Positions 16,501 through 32,695 of a stretch of DNA of 64,000 nucleotides are shown piece by piece. This stretch comes from Alitta virens (taxonomy: Eukaryota > Annelida > Polychaeta > Phyllodocida > Nereididae): NCBI GenBank assembly GCA_932294295.1, contig OW028584.1:35845969-35909968 (forward strand), read 5' to 3'. A model generated the notes under the pieces. It was not told the DNA's origin, did no database searches, and saw only the letters and a list, made by a program, of their open reading frames with translations. The position numbers were made by a program, and so were the translations under genes. Each line of letters begins with the position of its first letter. The stretch's first letter is position 1.

Positions 16501-17999
16501 ATCTTGGTACTGACAAACGCCTCTTATCATCTTCCATCATAAATCTTCTTATATCTTGGTACTGACAATCGCCTCTTATCATCTTCCATCATAAATCTTC
16601 TTATATCTTGGTACTGACAAACGCCTCTTATCATCTTCCATCATAAATCTTCTTATCTCTTGGTCCTGACAAACGCCTCTAATCATCTTCCATAATAAAT
16701 CTTCTTATATCTTGGTACTAACAATCGCCTCTTATCATCTTCCATCATAAATCTTCTTATCTCTTGGTACTGACAATTGTCTCTTATCAATCTTCCATCA
16801 TAAATCTTCTTATCTCTTGGTACTGACAATCGCCTCCTATCATCTTCCATCATTAATCTTCTTATATCTTGGAACTGACCATTGTCTCTTATCAATCTTC
16901 CATCATAAATCTTCTTATCTCTTGGTACTGACAATCGCCTCTTATCATCTTCCATCATAAATCTTCTTATATCTTGGTACTGACAAACGCCTCTTATCAT
17001 CTTCCATCATAAATCTTCTTATCTCTTGGTACTGACAATTGTCTCTTATCATCTTCCATCATAAATCTTCTTATCTCTTGGTACTGACAATCGCCTCTTA
17101 TCATCTTCCATCATAAATCTTCTTATATCTTGGTACTGACAAACGCCTCATATCATCTTCCATCATAAATCTTCTTATCTCTTGGTACTGACTATTGTCT
17201 CTGATCAATCTTCCATCATAAATCTTCTTATCTCTTGGTACTGACAATTGTCTCTTATCATCTTCCATCATAAATCTTCTTATCTCTTGGTACTGACAAT
17301 TGTCTCTTATCAATCTTCCATCATAAATCTTCTTATCTCTTGGTACTGACAATTGTCTCTTATCATCTTCCATCATAAATCTTCAAATCTCTTGGTACTG
17401 ACAATCGCCTCTTATCAATCTTCCATCATAAATCTTATCTCTTGGTACTGACAATTGTCTCTTATCAATCTTCCATCATAAATCTTCTTATCTCTTGGTA
17501 CTGACAATTGTCTCTTATCAATCTTCCATCATAAATCTTCTAATCTCTTGGAACTGACAATCGCCTCTTATCAATCTTCCATTATAAATCTTCTGATCTC
17601 TTGGTACTGACAATTGTCTCTTATCATCTTCCATCATAAATCTTCTTATATCTTGGTACTGACAAATGCCTCTTATCATCTTCCATCATAAATCTTCTTA
17701 TATCTTGGTACTGACAATCGCCTGTTATCATCTTTCATCATAAATCTTCTTATATCTTGGTACTGACAAACGCCTCTTATCATCTTCCATCATAAATCTT
17801 CTTATCTCTTGGTACTGACAAACGCCTGTTATCATCTTCCATCATAAATCTTCTTATATCTTGGTACTGACAATCGCCTCTTATCATCTTCCATAATAAA
17901 TCTTCTTATATCTTGGTACTGACAAACGCCTCTTATCATCTTCCATCATAAATCTTCTTATCTCTTGGTACTGACAACTGTCTCTTATCATCTTCCATC

Positions 18000-20900
18000 A
18001 TAAATCTTCTTATATCTTGGTACTGACTTACGCCTCTTATCATCTTCCATCATAAATCTTCTTATCTCTTGGTACTGACAACTGTCTCTTATCATCTTCC
18101 ATCATAAATCTTCTTATCTCTTGGTACTGACAACTGTCTCTTATCAATCTTCCATCATAAATCTTCTTATCTCTTGGTACTGACAATCGCCTCTTATCAT
18201 CTTCCATCATAAATCTTCTTATATCTTGGTACTGACTTACGCCTCTTATCATCTTCCATCATAAATCTTCTTATCTCTTGGTACTGACAATCGCCTCTTA
18301 TCATCTTCCATAATAAATCTTCTTATATCTTGGTACTGACAAACGCCTCATATCATCTTCCATCATAAATCTTCTTATCTCTTGGTACTGACTATTGTCT
18401 CTGATCAATCTTCCATCATAAATCTTCTTATCTCTTGGTACTGACAATTGTCTCTTATCATCTTCCATCATAAATCTTCTTATATCTTGGTACTGACAAA
18501 CGCTTCTTATCATCTTCCATCATAAATCTTCTTATATCTTGGTACTGACAATTGTCTCTTATCATCTTCCATCATAAATCTTCTTATATCTTGGTACTGA
18601 CAACTGTCTCTTATCATCTTCCATCATAAATCTTCTTATCTCTTGGTACTGACAACTGTCTCTTATCATCTTCCATCATAAATCTTCTTATATCTTGGTA
18701 CTGACAAACGCCTCTTATCATCTTCCATCATAAATCTTCTTATCTCTTGGTACTGACAACTGTCTCTTATCATCTTCCATCATAAATCTTCTTATCTCTT
18801 GGTACTGACAACTGTCTCTTATCAATCTTCCATCATAAATCTTCTTATCCCTTGGTACTGACAATCGCCTCTTATCATCTTCCATCATAAATCTTCTCAT
18901 ATCTTGGTACTGACTTACGCCTCTTATCATCTTCCATCATAAATCTTCTTATCTCTTGGTACTGACAATCGCCTCTTATCATCTTCCATAATAAATCTTC
19001 TTATATCTTGGTACTGACAAACGCCTCATATCATCTTCCATCATAAATCTTCTTATCTCTTGGTACTGACTATTGTCTCTGATCAATCTTCCATCATAAA
19101 TCTTCTTATCTCTTGGTACTGACAATTGTCTCTTATCATCTTCCATCATAAATCTTCTTATATCTTGGTACTGACAAACGCTTCTTATCATCTTCCATCA
19201 TAAATCTTCTTTTATCTTGGTACTGACAATTGTCTCTTATCATCTTCCATCATAAATCTTCTTATCTCTTGGTACTGAGAAACGCCTCTTATCATCTTCC
19301 ATCATAAATCTTCTTATATCTTGGTACTGACAATCGCCTCTTATCATCTTCCATCATAAATCTTCTTATATCTTGGTACTGACAAACGCCTCTTATCATC
19401 TTCCATCATAAATCTTCTTATATCTTGGTACTGACAATCGCCTCTTATCATCTTCCATCATAAATCTTCTTATATCTTGGTACTGACAAACGCCTCTTAT
19501 CATCTTCCATCATAAATCTTCTTATCTCTTGGTACTGACAATCGCCTCTTATCATCTTCCATAATAAATCTTCTTATATCTTGGTACTGACAAACGCCTC
19601 TTATCATCTTCCATCATAAATCTTCTTATCTCTTGGTACTGACAATCGCCTCTTATCATCTTCCATCATAAATCTTCTTATCTCTTAGTACTGACAATCG
19701 CCTCTTATCATCTTCCATCATAAATCTTCTTATCTCTTGGTACTGACAATCGCCTCTTATCATCTTCCATCATAAATCTTCTTATCTCTTGGTACTGACA
19801 ATTGTCTCTTATCAATCTTCCATCATAAATCTTCTTATCTCTTGGTACTGACAATTGTCTCTTATCATCTTCCATCATAAATCTTCTTATCTCTTGGTAC
19901 TGACAATCGCCTCTTATCAATCTTCCATTATAAATCTTATCTCTTGGTACTGACAATTGTCTCTTATCAATCTTCCATCATAAATCTTCTTATCTCTTGG
20001 TACTGACAATTGTCTCTTATCAACCTTCCATCATAAATCTTCTTATCTCTTGGAACTGACAATCGCCTCTTATCAATCTTCCATTATAAATCTTTTTATC
20101 TCTTGGTACTGACAATCGCCTCTTATCATCTTCCATCATAAATCTTCTTATCTCTTGGTACTGACAATTGTCTCTTATCAATCTTCCATCATAAATCTTC
20201 TGATCTCTTGGTACTGACAATCGCCTCTTATCATCTTCCATCATAAATCTTCTTATATCTTGGTACTGACAAATGCCTCTTATCATCTTCCATCATAAAT
20301 CTTCTTATATCTTGGTACTGACAATCGCCTGTTATCATCTTTCATCATAAATCTTCTTATATCTTGGTACTGACAAACGCCTCTTATCATCTTCCATCAT
20401 AAATCTTCTTATCTCTTGGTACTGACAAACGCCTGTTATCATCTTCCATCATAAATCTTCTTATATCTTGGTACTGACAATCGCCTCTTATCATCTTCCA
20501 TAATAAATCTTCTTATATCTTGGTACTGACAAACGCCTCTTATCATCTTCCATCATAAATCTTCTTATCTCTTGGTACTGACAATTGTCTCTTATCAATC
20601 TTCCATCATAAATCTTCTTATCTCTTGGAACTGACAATCGCCTCTTATCAATCTTCCATTATAAATCTTCTGATCTCTTGGTACTGACAATTGTCTCTTA
20701 TCATCTTCCATCATAAATCTTCTTATATCTTGGTACTGACAAATGCCTCTTATCATCTTCCATCATAAATCTTCTTATATCTTGGTACTGACAATCGCCT
20801 CTTATCATCTTCCATCATAAATCTTCTTATATCTTGGTACTGACAAACGCCTCTTATCATCTTCCATCATAAATCTTCTTATCTCTTGGTACTGACAAAC

Positions 20901-22290
20901 GCCTATTATCATCTTCCATCATAAATCTTCTTATATCTTGGTACTGACAATCGCCTCTTATCATCTTCCATCATAAATCTTCTTATATCTTGGTACTGAC
21001 AAACGCCTCTTATCATCTTCCATCATAAATCTTCTTATCTCTTGGTACTGACAACTGTCTCTTATCATCTTCCATCATAAATCTTCTTATATCTTGGTAC
21101 TGACTTACGCCTCTTATCATCTTCCATCATAAATCTTCTTATCTCTTGGTACTGACAACTGTCTCTTATCATCTTCCATCATAAATCTTCTTATCTCTTG
21201 GTACTGACAACTGTCTCTTATCAATCTTCCATCATAAATCTTCTTATCTCTTGGTACTGACAATCGCCTCTTATCATCTTCCATCATAAATCTTCTTATA
21301 TCTTGGTACTGACTTACGCCTCTTATCATCTTCCATCATAAATCTTCTTATCTCTTGGTACTGACAATCGCCTCTTATCATCTTCCATAATAAATCTTCT
21401 TATATCTTGGTACTGACAAACGCCTCATATCATCTTCCATCATAAATCTTCTTATCTCTTGGTACTGACTATTGTCTCTGATCAATCTTCCATCATAAAT
21501 CTTCTTATCTCTTGGTACTGACAATTGTCTCTTATCATCTTCCATCATAAATCTTCTTATATCTTGGTACTGACAAACGCTTCTTATCATCTTCCATCAT
21601 AAATCTTCTTATATCTTGGTACTGACAATTGTCTCTTATCATCTTCCATCATAAATCTTCTTATATCTTGGTACTGACAACTGTCTCTTATCATCTTCCA
21701 TCATAAATCTTCTTATCTCTTGGTACTGACAACTGTCTCTTATCATCTTCCATCATAAATCTTCTTATATCTTGGTACTGACAAACGCCTCTTATCATCT
21801 TCCATCATAAATCTTCTTATCTCTTGGTACTGACAACTGTCTCTTATCATCTTCCATCATAAATCTTCTTATCTCTTGGTACTGACAACTGTCTCTTATC
21901 AATCTTCCATCATAAATCTTCTTATCTCTTGGTACTGACAATCGCCTCTTATCATCTTCCATCATAAATCTTCTTATATCTTGGTACTGACTTACGCCTC
22001 TTATCATCTTCCATCATAAATCTTCTTATCTCTTGGTACTGACAATCGCCTCTTATCATCTTCCATAATAAATCTTCTTATATCTTGGTACTGACAAACG
22101 CCTCATATCATCTTCCATCATAAATCTTCTTATCTCTTGGTACTGACTATTGTCTCTGATCAATCTTCCATCATAAATCTTCTTATCTCTTGGTACTGAC
22201 AATTGTCTCTTATCATCTTCCATCATAAATCTTCTTATATCTTGGTACTGACAAACGCTTCTTATCATCTTCCATCATAAATCTTCTTTT
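18000..22290. repeat. Nested higher-order repeats of 678 bp and about 3,077 bp
   Basis: A block beginning near 18,040 recurs at 18,718 (678 bp, 13 monomers), and both copies recur together at 21,117 and 21,795 (offset 3,077 bp). These blocks are marked by the CAACTGTCTC centre, the TGACTTACGCC variant and CTCATATCATC. The arrangement shows a short tandem duplication that was later copied as part of a longer one. Confidence 0.85.
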
Positions 22291-22734
22291 ATCTTGGTAC
22301 TGACAATTGTCTCTTATCATCTTCCATCATAAATCTTCTTATATCTTGGTACTGACAAATGCCTCCTATCATCTTCCATCATAAATCTTCTTATATCTTG
22401 GTACTGACAAACGCCTCTTATCATCTTCCATCATAAATCTTCTTATCTCTTGGTACTGACAATCGCCTCTTATCATCTTCCATCATAAATCTTCTTATAT
22501 CTTGGTACTGACAAACGCCTCTTATCATCTTCCATCATAAATCTTCTTTTATCTTGGTACTGACAATTGTCTCTTATCATCTTCCATCATAAATCTTTTT
22601 ATATCTTGGTACTGACAAACACCTCTTATCATCTTCCATCATAAATCTTCTTATCTCTTGGTACTGACAATTGTCTCTTATCAATCTTCCTTTATAAATC
22701 TTCTTATCTCTTGGTACTGACAATTGTCTCTTAT

Positions 22735-25700
22735 CATCTTCCATCATAAATCTTCTTATCTCTTGGTACTGAGAAACGCCTCTTATCATCTTCCATCATA
22801 AATCTTCTTATATCTTGGTACTGACAATCGCCTCTTATCATCTTCCATCATAAATCTTCTTATATCTTGGTACTGACAAACGCCTCTTATCATCTTCCAT
22901 CATAAATCTTCTTATATCTTGGTACTGACAATCGCCTCTTATCATCTTCCATCATAAATCTTCTTATATCTTGGTACTGACAAACGCCTCTTATCATCTT
23001 CCATCATAAATCTTCTTATCTCTTGGTACTGACAATCGCCTCTTATCATCTTCCATAATAAATCTTCTTATATCTTGGTACTGACAAACGCCTCTTATCA
23101 TCTTCCATCATAAATCTTCTTATCTCTTGGTACTGACAATCGCCTCTTATCATCTTCCATCATAAATCTTCTTATCTCTTAGTACTGACAATCGCCTCTT
23201 ATCATCTTCCATCATAAATCTTCTTATCTCTTGGTACTGACAATCGCCTCTTATCATCTTCCATCATAAATCTTCTTATCTCTTGGTACTGACAATTGTC
23301 TCTTATCAATCTTCCATCATAAATCTTCTTATCTCTTGGTACTGACAATTGTCTCTTATCATCTTCCATCATAAATCTTCTTATCTCTTGGTACTGACAA
23401 TCGCCTCTTATCAATCTTCCATTATAAATCTTATCTCTTGGTACTGACAATTGTCTCTCATCAATCTTCCATCATAAATCTTCTTATCTCTTGGTACTGA
23501 CAATTGTCTCTTATCAACCTTCCATCATAAATCTTCTTATCTCTTGGAACTGACAATCGTCTCTTATCAATCTTCCATTATAAATCTTTTTATCTCTTGG
23601 TACTGACAATCGCCTCTTATCATCTTCCATCATAAATCTTCTTATCTCTTGGTACTGACAATTGTCTCTTATCAATCTTCCATCATAAATCTTCTGATCT
23701 CTTGGTACTGACAATCGCCTCTTATCATCTTCCATCATAAATCTTCTTATATCTTGGTACTGACAAACGCCTCTCATCATCTTCCATCATAAATCTTCTT
23801 ATCTCTTGGTACTGACAATCGCCTCTTCTCATCTTCCATCATAAATCTTCTTATATCTTGGTACTGACAAACGCCTCTTATCATCTTCCATCATAAATCT
23901 TCTTATCTCTTGGTACTGACAAACGCCTCTAATCATCTTCCATAATAAATCTTCTTATATCTTGGTACTGACAAACGCCTCTTATCATCTTCCATCATAA
24001 ATCTTCTTATCTCTTGGTACTGACAATTGTCTCTTATCAATCTTCCATCATAAATCTTCTTATCTCTTGGTACTAACAATCGCCTCTTATCATCTTCCAT
24101 CATAAATCTTCTTATCTCTTGGTACTGACAATTGTCTCTTATCAATCTTCCATCATAAATCTTCTTATCTCTTGGTACTGACAATTGTCTCTTATCATCT
24201 TCCATCATAAATCTTCTTATCTCTTGGTACTGACAAACGCCTCTTATCATCTTCCATCATAAATCTTCTTATATCTTGGTACTGACAATCGCCTCTTATC
24301 ATCTTCCATCATAAATCTTCTTATATCTTGGTACTGACAAACGCCTCTTATCATCTTCCATCATAAATCTTCTTATATCTTGGTAATGACAATGGCCTCT
24401 TATCATCTTCCATCATAAATCTTCTTATCTCTTGGTACTGACAATCGCCTCTTATCATCTTCCATCATAAATCTTCTTATCTCTTGGTACTGACAATCGC
24501 CTCTTATCATCTTCCATAATAAATCTTCTTATATCTTGGTACTGACAATCGCCTCTTATCATCTTCCATCATAAATCTTCTTATATCTTGGTACTGACAA
24601 ACGCCTCTTATCATCTTCCATCATAAATCTTCTTATATCTTGGTACTGACAATTGTCTCTTATCATCTTCCATCATAAATCTTCTTATCTCTTGGTACTG
24701 GCAATCGCCTCTTATCATCTTCCATCATAAATCTTCTTATCTCTTGGTACTGACAATTGCCTCTTATCATCTTCCATCATAAATCTTCTTATCTCTTGGT
24801 ACTGACAATTGTCTCTTATCATCTTCCATCATAAATCTTCTTATCTCTTGGTACTGACAATCGCCTCGTATCATCTTCCATCATTAATCTTCTTATATCT
24901 TGGAACTGACCATTGTCTCTTATCAATCTTCCATCATAAATCTTCTTATCTCTTGGTACTGACAATCGCCTCTTATCATCTTCCATCATAAATCTTCTTA
25001 TATCTTGGTACTGACTAAAGCCTCTTATCATCTTCCATCATAAATCTTCTTATCTCTTGGTACTGACAATCGCCTCTCATCATCTTCCATAATAAATCTT
25101 CTTATATCTTGGTACTGACAAACGCCTCTTATCATCTTCCATCATAAATCTTCTTATCTCTTGGTACTGACAATTGTCTCTTATCAATCTTATATCATAA
25201 ATCTTCTTATCTCTTGGTACTGACAATTGTCTCTGATCATCTTCCATCATAAATCTTCTTATGTCTTGGTACTGACAAACGCCTCTTATCATCTTCCATC
25301 ATAAATCTTCTTATATCTTGGTACTGACAATTGTCTCTTATCATCTTCCATCATAAATCTTCTTATATCTTGGTACTGACAAACGCCTCTTATCATCTTC
25401 CATCATAAATCTTCTTATATCTTGGTACTGACAAACGCCTCTTATCATCTTCCATCATAAATCTTCTTATCTCTTGGTACTGACAATCGCCTCTTATCAT
25501 CTTCCATCATAAATCTTCTTATATCTTGGTACTGACAAACGCCTCTTATCATCTTCCATCATAAATCTTCTTATATCTCGGTACTGACAAACGCCTCTTA
25601 TCATCTTCCATCATAAATCTTCTTATATCTTGGTACTGACAAACGCCTCTTATCATCTTCCATCATAAATCTTCTTATATCTTGGTACTGACAATTGTCT

Positions 25701-28700
25701 CTTATCATCTTCCATCATAAATCTTCTTATCTCTTGGTACTGACAATCGCCTCTTATCATCTTCCATCATTAATCTTCCTATATCTTGGAACTGACCATT
25801 GTCTCTTATCAATCTTCCATCATAAATCTTCTTATCTCTTGGTACTGACAATCGCCTCTTATCATCTTCCATCATAAATCTTCTTATATCTTGGTACTGA
25901 CTAACGCCTCTTATCATCTTCCATCATAAATCTTCTTATCTCTTGGTACTGACAATCGCCTCTTATCATCTTCCATCATAAATCTTCTTATATCTTGGTA
26001 CTGACAAACGCCTCTTATCATCTTCCATCATAAATCTTCTTATCTCTTGGTACTGACAATTGTCTCTTATCAATCTTCCATCAGAAATCTTCTTATCTCT
26101 TGGTACTGACAATCGCCTCTTATCATCTTCCATCATAAATCTTCTTATCTCTTGGTACTGACAATTGTCTCTTATCAATCTTCCTTTATAAATCTTCTTA
26201 TCTCTTGGTACTGACAATTGTCTCTTATCATCTTCCATCATAAATCTTCTTATCTCTTGGTACTGACAAACGCCTCTTATCATCTTCCATCATAAATCTT
26301 CTTATATCTTGGTACTGACAATCGCCTCGTATCATCTTCCATCATTAATCTTCTTATATCTTGGAACTGACAAACGCCTCCTATCATCTTCCATCATAAA
26401 TCTTCTTATCTCTTGGTACTGACAATTGTCTCTTATCATCTTCCATCATAAATCTTCTTATCTCTTGGTACTGACAAACGCCTCTTATCATCTTCCATCA
26501 TAAATCTTCTTATATCTTGGTACTGACAATCGCCTCGTATCATCTTCCATCATTAATCTTCTTATATCTTGGAACTGACAAACGCCTCCTATCATCTTCC
26601 ATCATAAATCTTCTTATCTCTTGGTACTGACAATTGTCTCTTATCATCTTCCATCATAAATCTTCTTATCTCTTGGTACTGACAAACGCCTCTTATCATC
26701 TTCCATCATAAATCTTCTTATATCTTGGTACTGACAATCGCCTCGTATCATCTTCCATCATTAATCTTCTTATATCTTGGAACTGACAAACGCCTCCTAT
26801 CATCTTCCATCATAAATCTTCTTATCTCTTGGTACTGACAATTGTCTCTGATCAATCTTCCATCATAAATCTTCTTATCTCTTGGTACTGACAATCGCCT
26901 CTTATCATCTTCCATCATAAATCTTCTTATATCTTGGTACTGACTAACGCCTCTTATCATCTTCCATCATAAATCTTCTTATCTCTTGGTACTGACAATC
27001 GCCTCTCATCATCTTCCATAATAAATCTTCTTATATCTTGGTACTGACAAACGCCTCTTATCATCTTCCATCATAAATCTTCTTATCTCTTGGTACTGAC
27101 AATTGTCTCTTATCAATCTTCCATCATAAATCTTCTTATCTCTTGGTACTGACAATTGTCTCTTATCATCTTCCATCATAAATCTTCTTATGTCTTGGTA
27201 CTGACAAACGCCTCTTATCATCTTCCATCATAAATCTTCTTATATCTTGGTACTGACAATTGTCTCTTATCATCTTCCATCATAAATCTTCTTATATCTT
27301 GGTACTGACAAACGCCTCTTATCATCTTCCATCATAAATCTTCTTATATCTTGGTACTGACAAACGCCTCTTATCATCTTCCATCATAAATCTTCTTATC
27401 TCTTGGTACTGACAATCGCCTCTTATCATCTTCCATCATAAATCTTCTTATATCTTGGTCCTGACAATCGCCTCTTATCATCTTCCATAATAAATCTTCT
27501 TATATCTTGGTACTGACAAACGCCTCTTATCATCTTCCATCATAAATCTTCTTATCTCTTGGTACTGACAATTGTCTCTTATCAATCTTCCATCAGAAAT
27601 CTTCTTATCTCTTGGTACTGACAATCGCCTCTTATCATCTTCCATCATAAATCTTCTTATCTCTTGGTACTGACAATCGCCTCTTATCATCTTCCATCAT
27701 AAATCTTCTTATCTCTTGGTACTGACAATCGCCTCTTATCATCTTCCATCATAAATCTTCTTATCTCTTGGTACTGAGAAACGCCTCTTATCATCTTCCA
27801 TCATAAATCTTCTTATATCTTGGTACTGACAATCGCCTCTTATCATCTTCCATCATAAATCTTCTTATATCTTGGTACTGACAAACGCCTCTTATCATCT
27901 TCCATCATAAATCTTCTTATATCTTGGTACTGACAATCGCCTCTTATCATCTTCCATCATAAATCTTCTTATATCTTGGTACTGACAAACGCCTCTTATC
28001 ATCTTCCATCATAAATCTTCTTATCTCTTGGTACTGACAATCGCCTCTTATCATCTTCCATAATAAATCTTCTTATATCTTGGTACTGACAAACGCCTCT
28101 TATCATCTTCCATCATAAATCTTCTTATCTCTTGGTACTGACAATCGCCTCTTATCATCTTCCATCATAAATCTTCTTATCTCTTAGTACTGACAATCGC
28201 CTCTTATCATCTTCCATCATAAATCTTCTTATCTCTTGGTACTGACAATCGCCTCTTATCATCTTCCATCATAAATCTTCTTATCTCTTGGTACTGACAA
28301 TTGTCTCTTATCAATCTTCCATCATAAATCTTCTTATCTCTTGGTACTGACAATTGTCTCTTATCATCTTCCATCATAAATCTTCTTATCTCTTGGTACT
28401 GACAATCGCCTCTTATCAATCTTCCATTATAAATCTTATCTCTTGGTACTGACAATTGTCTCTCATCAATCTTCCATCATAAATCTTCTTATCTCTTGGT
28501 ACTGACAATTGTCTCTTATCAACCTTCCATCATAAATCTTCTTATCTCTTGGAACTGACAATCGTCTCTTATCAATCTTCCATTATAAATCTTTTTATCT
28601 CTTGGTACTGACAATCGCCTCTTATCATCTTCCATCATAAATCTTCTTATCTCTTGGTACTGACAATTGTCTCTTATCAATCTTCCATCATAAATCTTCT

Positions 28701-31700
28701 GATCTCTTGGTACTGACAATCGCCTCTTATCATCTTCCATCATAAATCTTCTTATATCTTGGTACTGACAAACGCCTCTCATCATCTTCCATCATAAATC
28801 TTCTTATCTCTTGGTACTGACAATCGCCTCTTCTCATCTTCCATCATAAATCTTCTTATATCTTGGTACTGACAAACGCCTCTTATCATCTTCCATCATA
28901 AATCTTCTTATCTCTTGGTACTGACAAACGCCTCTAATCATCTTCCATAATAAATCTTCTTATATCTTGGTACTGACAAACGCCTCTTATCATCTTCCAT
29001 CATAAATCTTCTTATCTCTTGGTACTGACAATTGTCTCTTATCAATCTTCCATCATAAATCTTCTTATCTCTTGGTACTAACAATCGCCTCTTATCATCT
29101 TCCATCATAAATCTTCTTATCTCTTGGTACTGACAATTGTCTCTTATCAATCTTCCATCATAAATCTTCTTATCTCTTGGTACTGACAATTGTCTCTTAT
29201 CATCTTCCATCATAAATCTTCTTATCTCTTGGTACTGACAAACGCCTCTTATCATCTTCCATCATAAATCTTCTTATATCTTGGTACTGACAATCGCCTC
29301 TTATCATCTTCCATCATAAATCTTCTTATATCTTGGTACTGACAAACGCCTCTTATCATCTTCCATCATAAATCTTCTTATATCTTGGTAATGACAATGG
29401 CCTCTTATCATCTTCCATCATAAATCTTCTTATCTCTTGGTACTGACAATCGCCTCTTATCATCTTCCATCATAAATCTTCTTATCTCTTGGTACTGACA
29501 ATCGCCTCTTATCATCTTCCATAATAAATCTTCTTATATCTTGGTACTGACAAACGCCTCTTATCATCTTCCATCATAAATCTTCTTATATCTTGGTACT
29601 GACAAACGCCTCTTATCATCTTCCATCATAAATCTTCTTATATCTTGGTACTGACAATTGTCTCTTATCATCTTCCATCATAAATCTTCTTATCTCTTGG
29701 TACTGGCAATCGCCTCTTATCATCTTCCATCATAAATCTTCTTATCTCTTGGTACTGACAATTGCCTCTTATCATCTTCCATCATAAATCTTCTTATCTC
29801 TTGGTACTGACAATTGTCTCTTATCATCTTCCATCATAAATCTTCTTATCTCTTGGTACTGACAATCGCCTCGTATCATCTTCCATCATTAATCTTCTTA
29901 TATCTTGGAACTGACCATTGTCTCTTATCAATCTTCCATCATAAATCTTCTTATCTCTTGGTACTGACAATCGCCTCTTATCATCTTCCATCATAAATCT
30001 TCTTATATCTTGGTACTGACTAAAGCCTCTTATCATCTTCCATCATAAATCTTCTTATCTCTTGGTACTGACAATCGCCTCTCATCATCTTCCATAATAA
30101 ATCTTCTTATATCTTGGTACTGACAAACGCCTCTTATCATCTTCCATCATAAATCTTCTTATCTCTTGGTACTGACAATTGTCTCTTATCAATCTTATAT
30201 CATAAATCTTCTTATCTCTTGGTACTGACAATTGTCTCTGATCATCTTCCATCATAAATCTTCTTATGTCTTGGTACTGACAAACGCCTCTTATCATCTT
30301 CCATCATAAATCTTCTTATATCTTGGTACTGACAATTGTCTCTTATCATCTTCCATCATAAATCTTCTTATATCTTGGTACTGACAAACGCCTCTTATCA
30401 TCTTCCATCATAAATCTTCTTATATCTTGGTACTGACAAACGCCTCTTATCATCTTCCATCATAAATCTTCTTATCTCTTGGTACTGACAATCGCCTCTT
30501 ATCATCTTCCATCATAAATCTTCTTATATCTTGGTACTGACAAACGCCTCTTATCATCTTCCATCATAAATCTTCTTATATCTCGGTACTGACAAACGCC
30601 TCTTATCATCTTCCATCATAAATCTTCTTATATCTTGGTACTGACAAACGCCTCTTATCATCTTCCATCATAAATCTTCTTATATCTTGGTACTGACAAT
30701 TGTCTCTTATCATCTTCCATCATAAATCTTCTTATCTCTTGGTACTGACAATCGCCTCTTATCATCTTCCATCATTAATCTTCCTATATCTTGGAACTGA
30801 CCATTGTCTCTTATCAATCTTCCATCATAAATCTTCTTATCTCTTGGTACTGACAATCGCCTCTTATCATCTTCCATCATAAATCTTCTTATATCTTGGT
30901 ACTGACTAACGCCTCTTATCATCTTCCATCATAAATCTTCTTATCTCTTGGTACTGACAATCGCCTCTTATCATCTTCCATCATAAATCTTCTTATATCT
31001 TGGTACTGACAAACGCCTCTTATCATCTTCCATCATAAATCTTCTTATCTCTTGGTACTGACAATTGTCTCTTATCAATCTTCCATCAGAAATCTTCTTA
31101 TCTCTTGGTACTGACAATCGCCTCTTATCATCTTCCATCATAAATCTTCTTATCTCTTGGTACTGACAATTGTCTCTTATCAATCTTCCTTTATAAATCT
31201 TCTTATCTCTTGGTACTGACAATTGTCTCTTATCATCTTCCATCATAAATCTTCTTATCTCTTGGTACTGACAAACGCCTCTTATCATCTTCCATCATAA
31301 ATCTTCTTATATCTTGGTACTGACAATCGCCTCGTATCATCTTCCATCATTAATCTTCTTATATCTTGGAACTGACAAACGCCTCCTATCATCTTCCATC
31401 ATAAATCTTCTTATCTCTTGGTACTGACAATTGTCTCTTATCATCTTCCATCATAAATCTTCTTATCTCTTGGTACTGACAAACGCCTCTTATCATCTTC
31501 CATCATAAATCTTCTTATATCTTGGTACTGACAATCGCCTCGTATCATCTTCCATCATTAATCTTCTTATATCTTGGAACTGACAAACGCCTCCTATCAT
31601 CTTCCATCATAAATCTTCTTATCTCTTGGTACTGACAATTGTCTCTTATCATCTTCCATCATAAATCTTCTTATCTCTTGGTACTGACAAACGCCTCTTA

Positions 31701-32695
31701 TCATCTTCCATCATAAATCTTCTTATATCTTGGTACTGACAATCGCCTCGTATCATCTTCCATCATTAATCTTCTTATATCTTGGAACTGACAAACGCCT
31801 CCTATCATCTTCCATCATAAATCTTCTTATCTCTTGGTACTGACAATTGTCTCTGATCAATCTTCCATCATAAATCTTCTTATCTCTTGGTACTGACAAT
31901 CGCCTCTTATCATCTTCCATCATAAATCTTCTTATATCTTGGTACTGACTAACGCCTCTTATCATCTTCCATCATAAATCTTCTTATCTCTTGGTACTGA
32001 CAATCGCCTCTCATCATCTTCCATAATAAATCTTCTTATATCTTGGTACTGACAAACGCCTCTTATCATCTTCCATCATAAATCTTCTTATCTCTTGGTA
32101 CTGACAATTGTCTCTTATCAATCTTCCATCATAAATCTTCTTATCTCTTGGTACTGACAATTGTCTCTTATCATCTTCCATCATAAATCTTCTTATGTCT
32201 TGGTACTGACAAACGCCTCTTATCATCTTCCATCATAAATCTTCTTATATCTTGGTACTGACAATTGTCTCTTATCATCTTCCATCATAAATCTTCTTAT
32301 ATCTTGGTACTGACAAACGCCTCTTATCATCTTCCATCATAAATCTTCTTATATCTTGGTACTGACAAACGCCTCTTATCATCTTCCATCATAAATCTTC
32401 TTATCTCTTGGTACTGACAATCGCCTCTTATCATCTTCCATCATAAATCTTCTTATATCTTGGTCCTGACAATCGCCTCTTATCATCTTCCATAATAAAT
32501 CTTCTTATATCTTGGTACTGACAAACGCCTCTTATCATCTTCCATCATAAATCTTCTTATCTCTTGGTACTGACAATTGTCTCTTATCAATCTTCCATCA
32601 GAAATCTTCTTATCTCTTGGTACTGACAATCGCCTCTTATCATCTTCCATCATAAATCTTCTTATCTCTTGGTACTGACAATTGTCTCTTATCAA
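22735..32695. repeat. Higher-order repeat, two nearly identical 5,005-bp copies
   Basis: Every rare variant I followed between about 22,735 and 27,690 reappears 5,005 bp later up to about 32,695. Examples are GGTACTGAGAAAC at 22,771 and 27,776, the TTAGTACTG variant, the shortened monomer near 23,430 and 28,436, and TGGTAATGACAATGG. One clear difference is near 24,548 (CAATCG) against 29,553 (CAAACG). Copies separate where 27,690 reads CATCATAA and 32,700 reads CTTTATAA. One unit is about 96 monomers. Such low divergence indicates a recent unequal exchange, or an assembly duplication. Confidence 0.9.
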
